Positions 5,613 through 5,987 of a stretch of 5,987 nt of DNA are shown piece by piece (position 1 is the first letter of the stretch; every line of letters begins with the position of its first letter). Position numbers and translations under genes: made by a program. The stretch is from an uncultured Prevotella sp. (GTDB taxonomy: Bacteria > Bacteroidota > Bacteroidia > Bacteroidales > Bacteroidaceae), in NCBI GenBank assembly GCA_900553155.1, contig USCM01000128.1, positions 1 through 5,987 of the forward strand, given 5' to 3'. Below the pieces are notes generated by a model. The model ran no database searches and was not told the DNA's origin. It worked only from the letters and a program-made list of their open reading frames with translations.

Positions 5613-5987
5613 TTATTGACCTCCCAAACGTTCAAAGAACGTTATTATTTCCTCCCACGTCTTAAACTCATCGCTTCCCCACTCTATTGTCGTGCCCATA
5701 AACTCGGGCTGGGCCATTGGTGCAATGAGATAGTCGCCATACTGCAACTGGCGTTCGTTAGAGAATATCACACGCCCCCAAGCAGGTGCACTAAGATATT
5801 CCTCCACCCACTTAACATCGTCAACCATAGCTTGCGGATTGTTGGTAGACTGCGGAGCAAGCACATACACATTATAATATTCTATAAGCATCTCGTATGC
5901 CTTGTGCATTGATGCAGTTGCCTTGCCGTAGCTATCGCGCAAAGTCTCGATGTCGATATATACCACTGGACGCTCCTTGCCATTCTG
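5613..5987 (-). CDS. HAD-like protein related to 5'(3')-deoxyribonucleotidases, with eroded catalytic motifs (5' end beyond the window)
   Basis: The frame is open from the right edge to the TAA at 5615-5613, giving 124 visible residues. A GTG at 5966 is possible as a start, but in-frame codons continue upstream, so the start is unknown. The order of elements follows the NT5C-type nucleotidases often seen in Bacteroidales: a first strand (VVYIDIETL), a helix, a second strand (NVYVLAP) leading to 'NNPQAM..DVKWVEEYL', then RVIFSN...YGDYLI, and a closing 'F.GTTIEWGSDEFKTWEEI'. The chemistry looks damaged. Motif I DxD reads DIE (residues 12-14). The Ser/Thr expected after 'YVL' is replaced by Ala-Pro. 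The acidic pair expected after GDYLI is also Ala-Pro. The cap normally between the first two motifs is nearly absent. It may therefore be a non-catalytic relative. Family placement is from remembered motif patterns and is moderate; the N-terminus could change it. Confidence 0.5.
   Translation of the reverse strand, partial: QNGKERPVVYIDIETLRDSYGKATASMHKAYEMLIEYYNVYVLAPQSTNNPQAMVDDVKWVEEYLSAPAWGRVIFSNERQLQYGDYLIAPMAQPEFMGTTIEWGSDEFKTWEEIITFFERLGGQ

Overview
The window looks like chromosomal DNA from a Bacteroidales bacterium (Prevotella/Bacteroides-like; genus not resolvable from this sequence alone). Three things point there. The promoters match the Bacteroidetes form TTTG-N19-21-TAnnTTTG. 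Start codons are preceded by A-rich leaders without a clear Shine-Dalgarno. The TrpRS and GuaB sequences are of the type I recall from Bacteroidales. Nothing in the window indicates a phage, plasmid, insertion sequence or CRISPR array.

Layout, left to right. Bases 1-65 (minus) hold the first 21 codons of guaB (IMP dehydrogenase), which runs off the left edge. Bases 66-177 hold the guaB promoter region, and a strong hairpin overlaps the end of the next gene. Bases 178-2364 (minus) encode a complete TPR sensor histidine kinase with all catalytic motifs. Bases 2379-4106 (minus) encode its upstream paralogue, with the same periplasmic TPR / coiled-coil / membrane-segment / DHp layout, but with Asp in place of the phospho-accepting His and no ATPase domain. 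Bases 4107-4347 are a divergent promoter region with one near-ideal promoter in each direction. Bases 4348-5436 (plus) encode trpS. Bases 5437-5612 lie between convergent genes and contain an inverted/tandem array of about 20-bp repeats. Bases 5613-5987 (minus) hold the 3' part of a gene for a HAD-like, 5'(3')-deoxyribonucleotidase-related protein whose catalytic motifs look eroded; its 5' end is outside the window.

How the genes relate. The two kinase-type genes form one probable operon (14-bp gap, one upstream promoter, pseudokinase first). They look like a tandem duplication in which the first copy lost its catalytic parts but kept the sensor and dimerisation parts, so it may act as a co-sensor or modulator of the second. 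No response regulator is present in the window, so the output is unknown. guaB, trpS and the HAD-like gene are housekeeping or unrelated neighbours with no evident functional tie to the kinases.

The most notable points are the degenerate-kinase/active-kinase pair, the repeat array at 5450-5606 with a related solitary core at 155-167, the eroded HAD protein, and a 10-bp hairpin at the predicted 5' end of the trpS mRNA.
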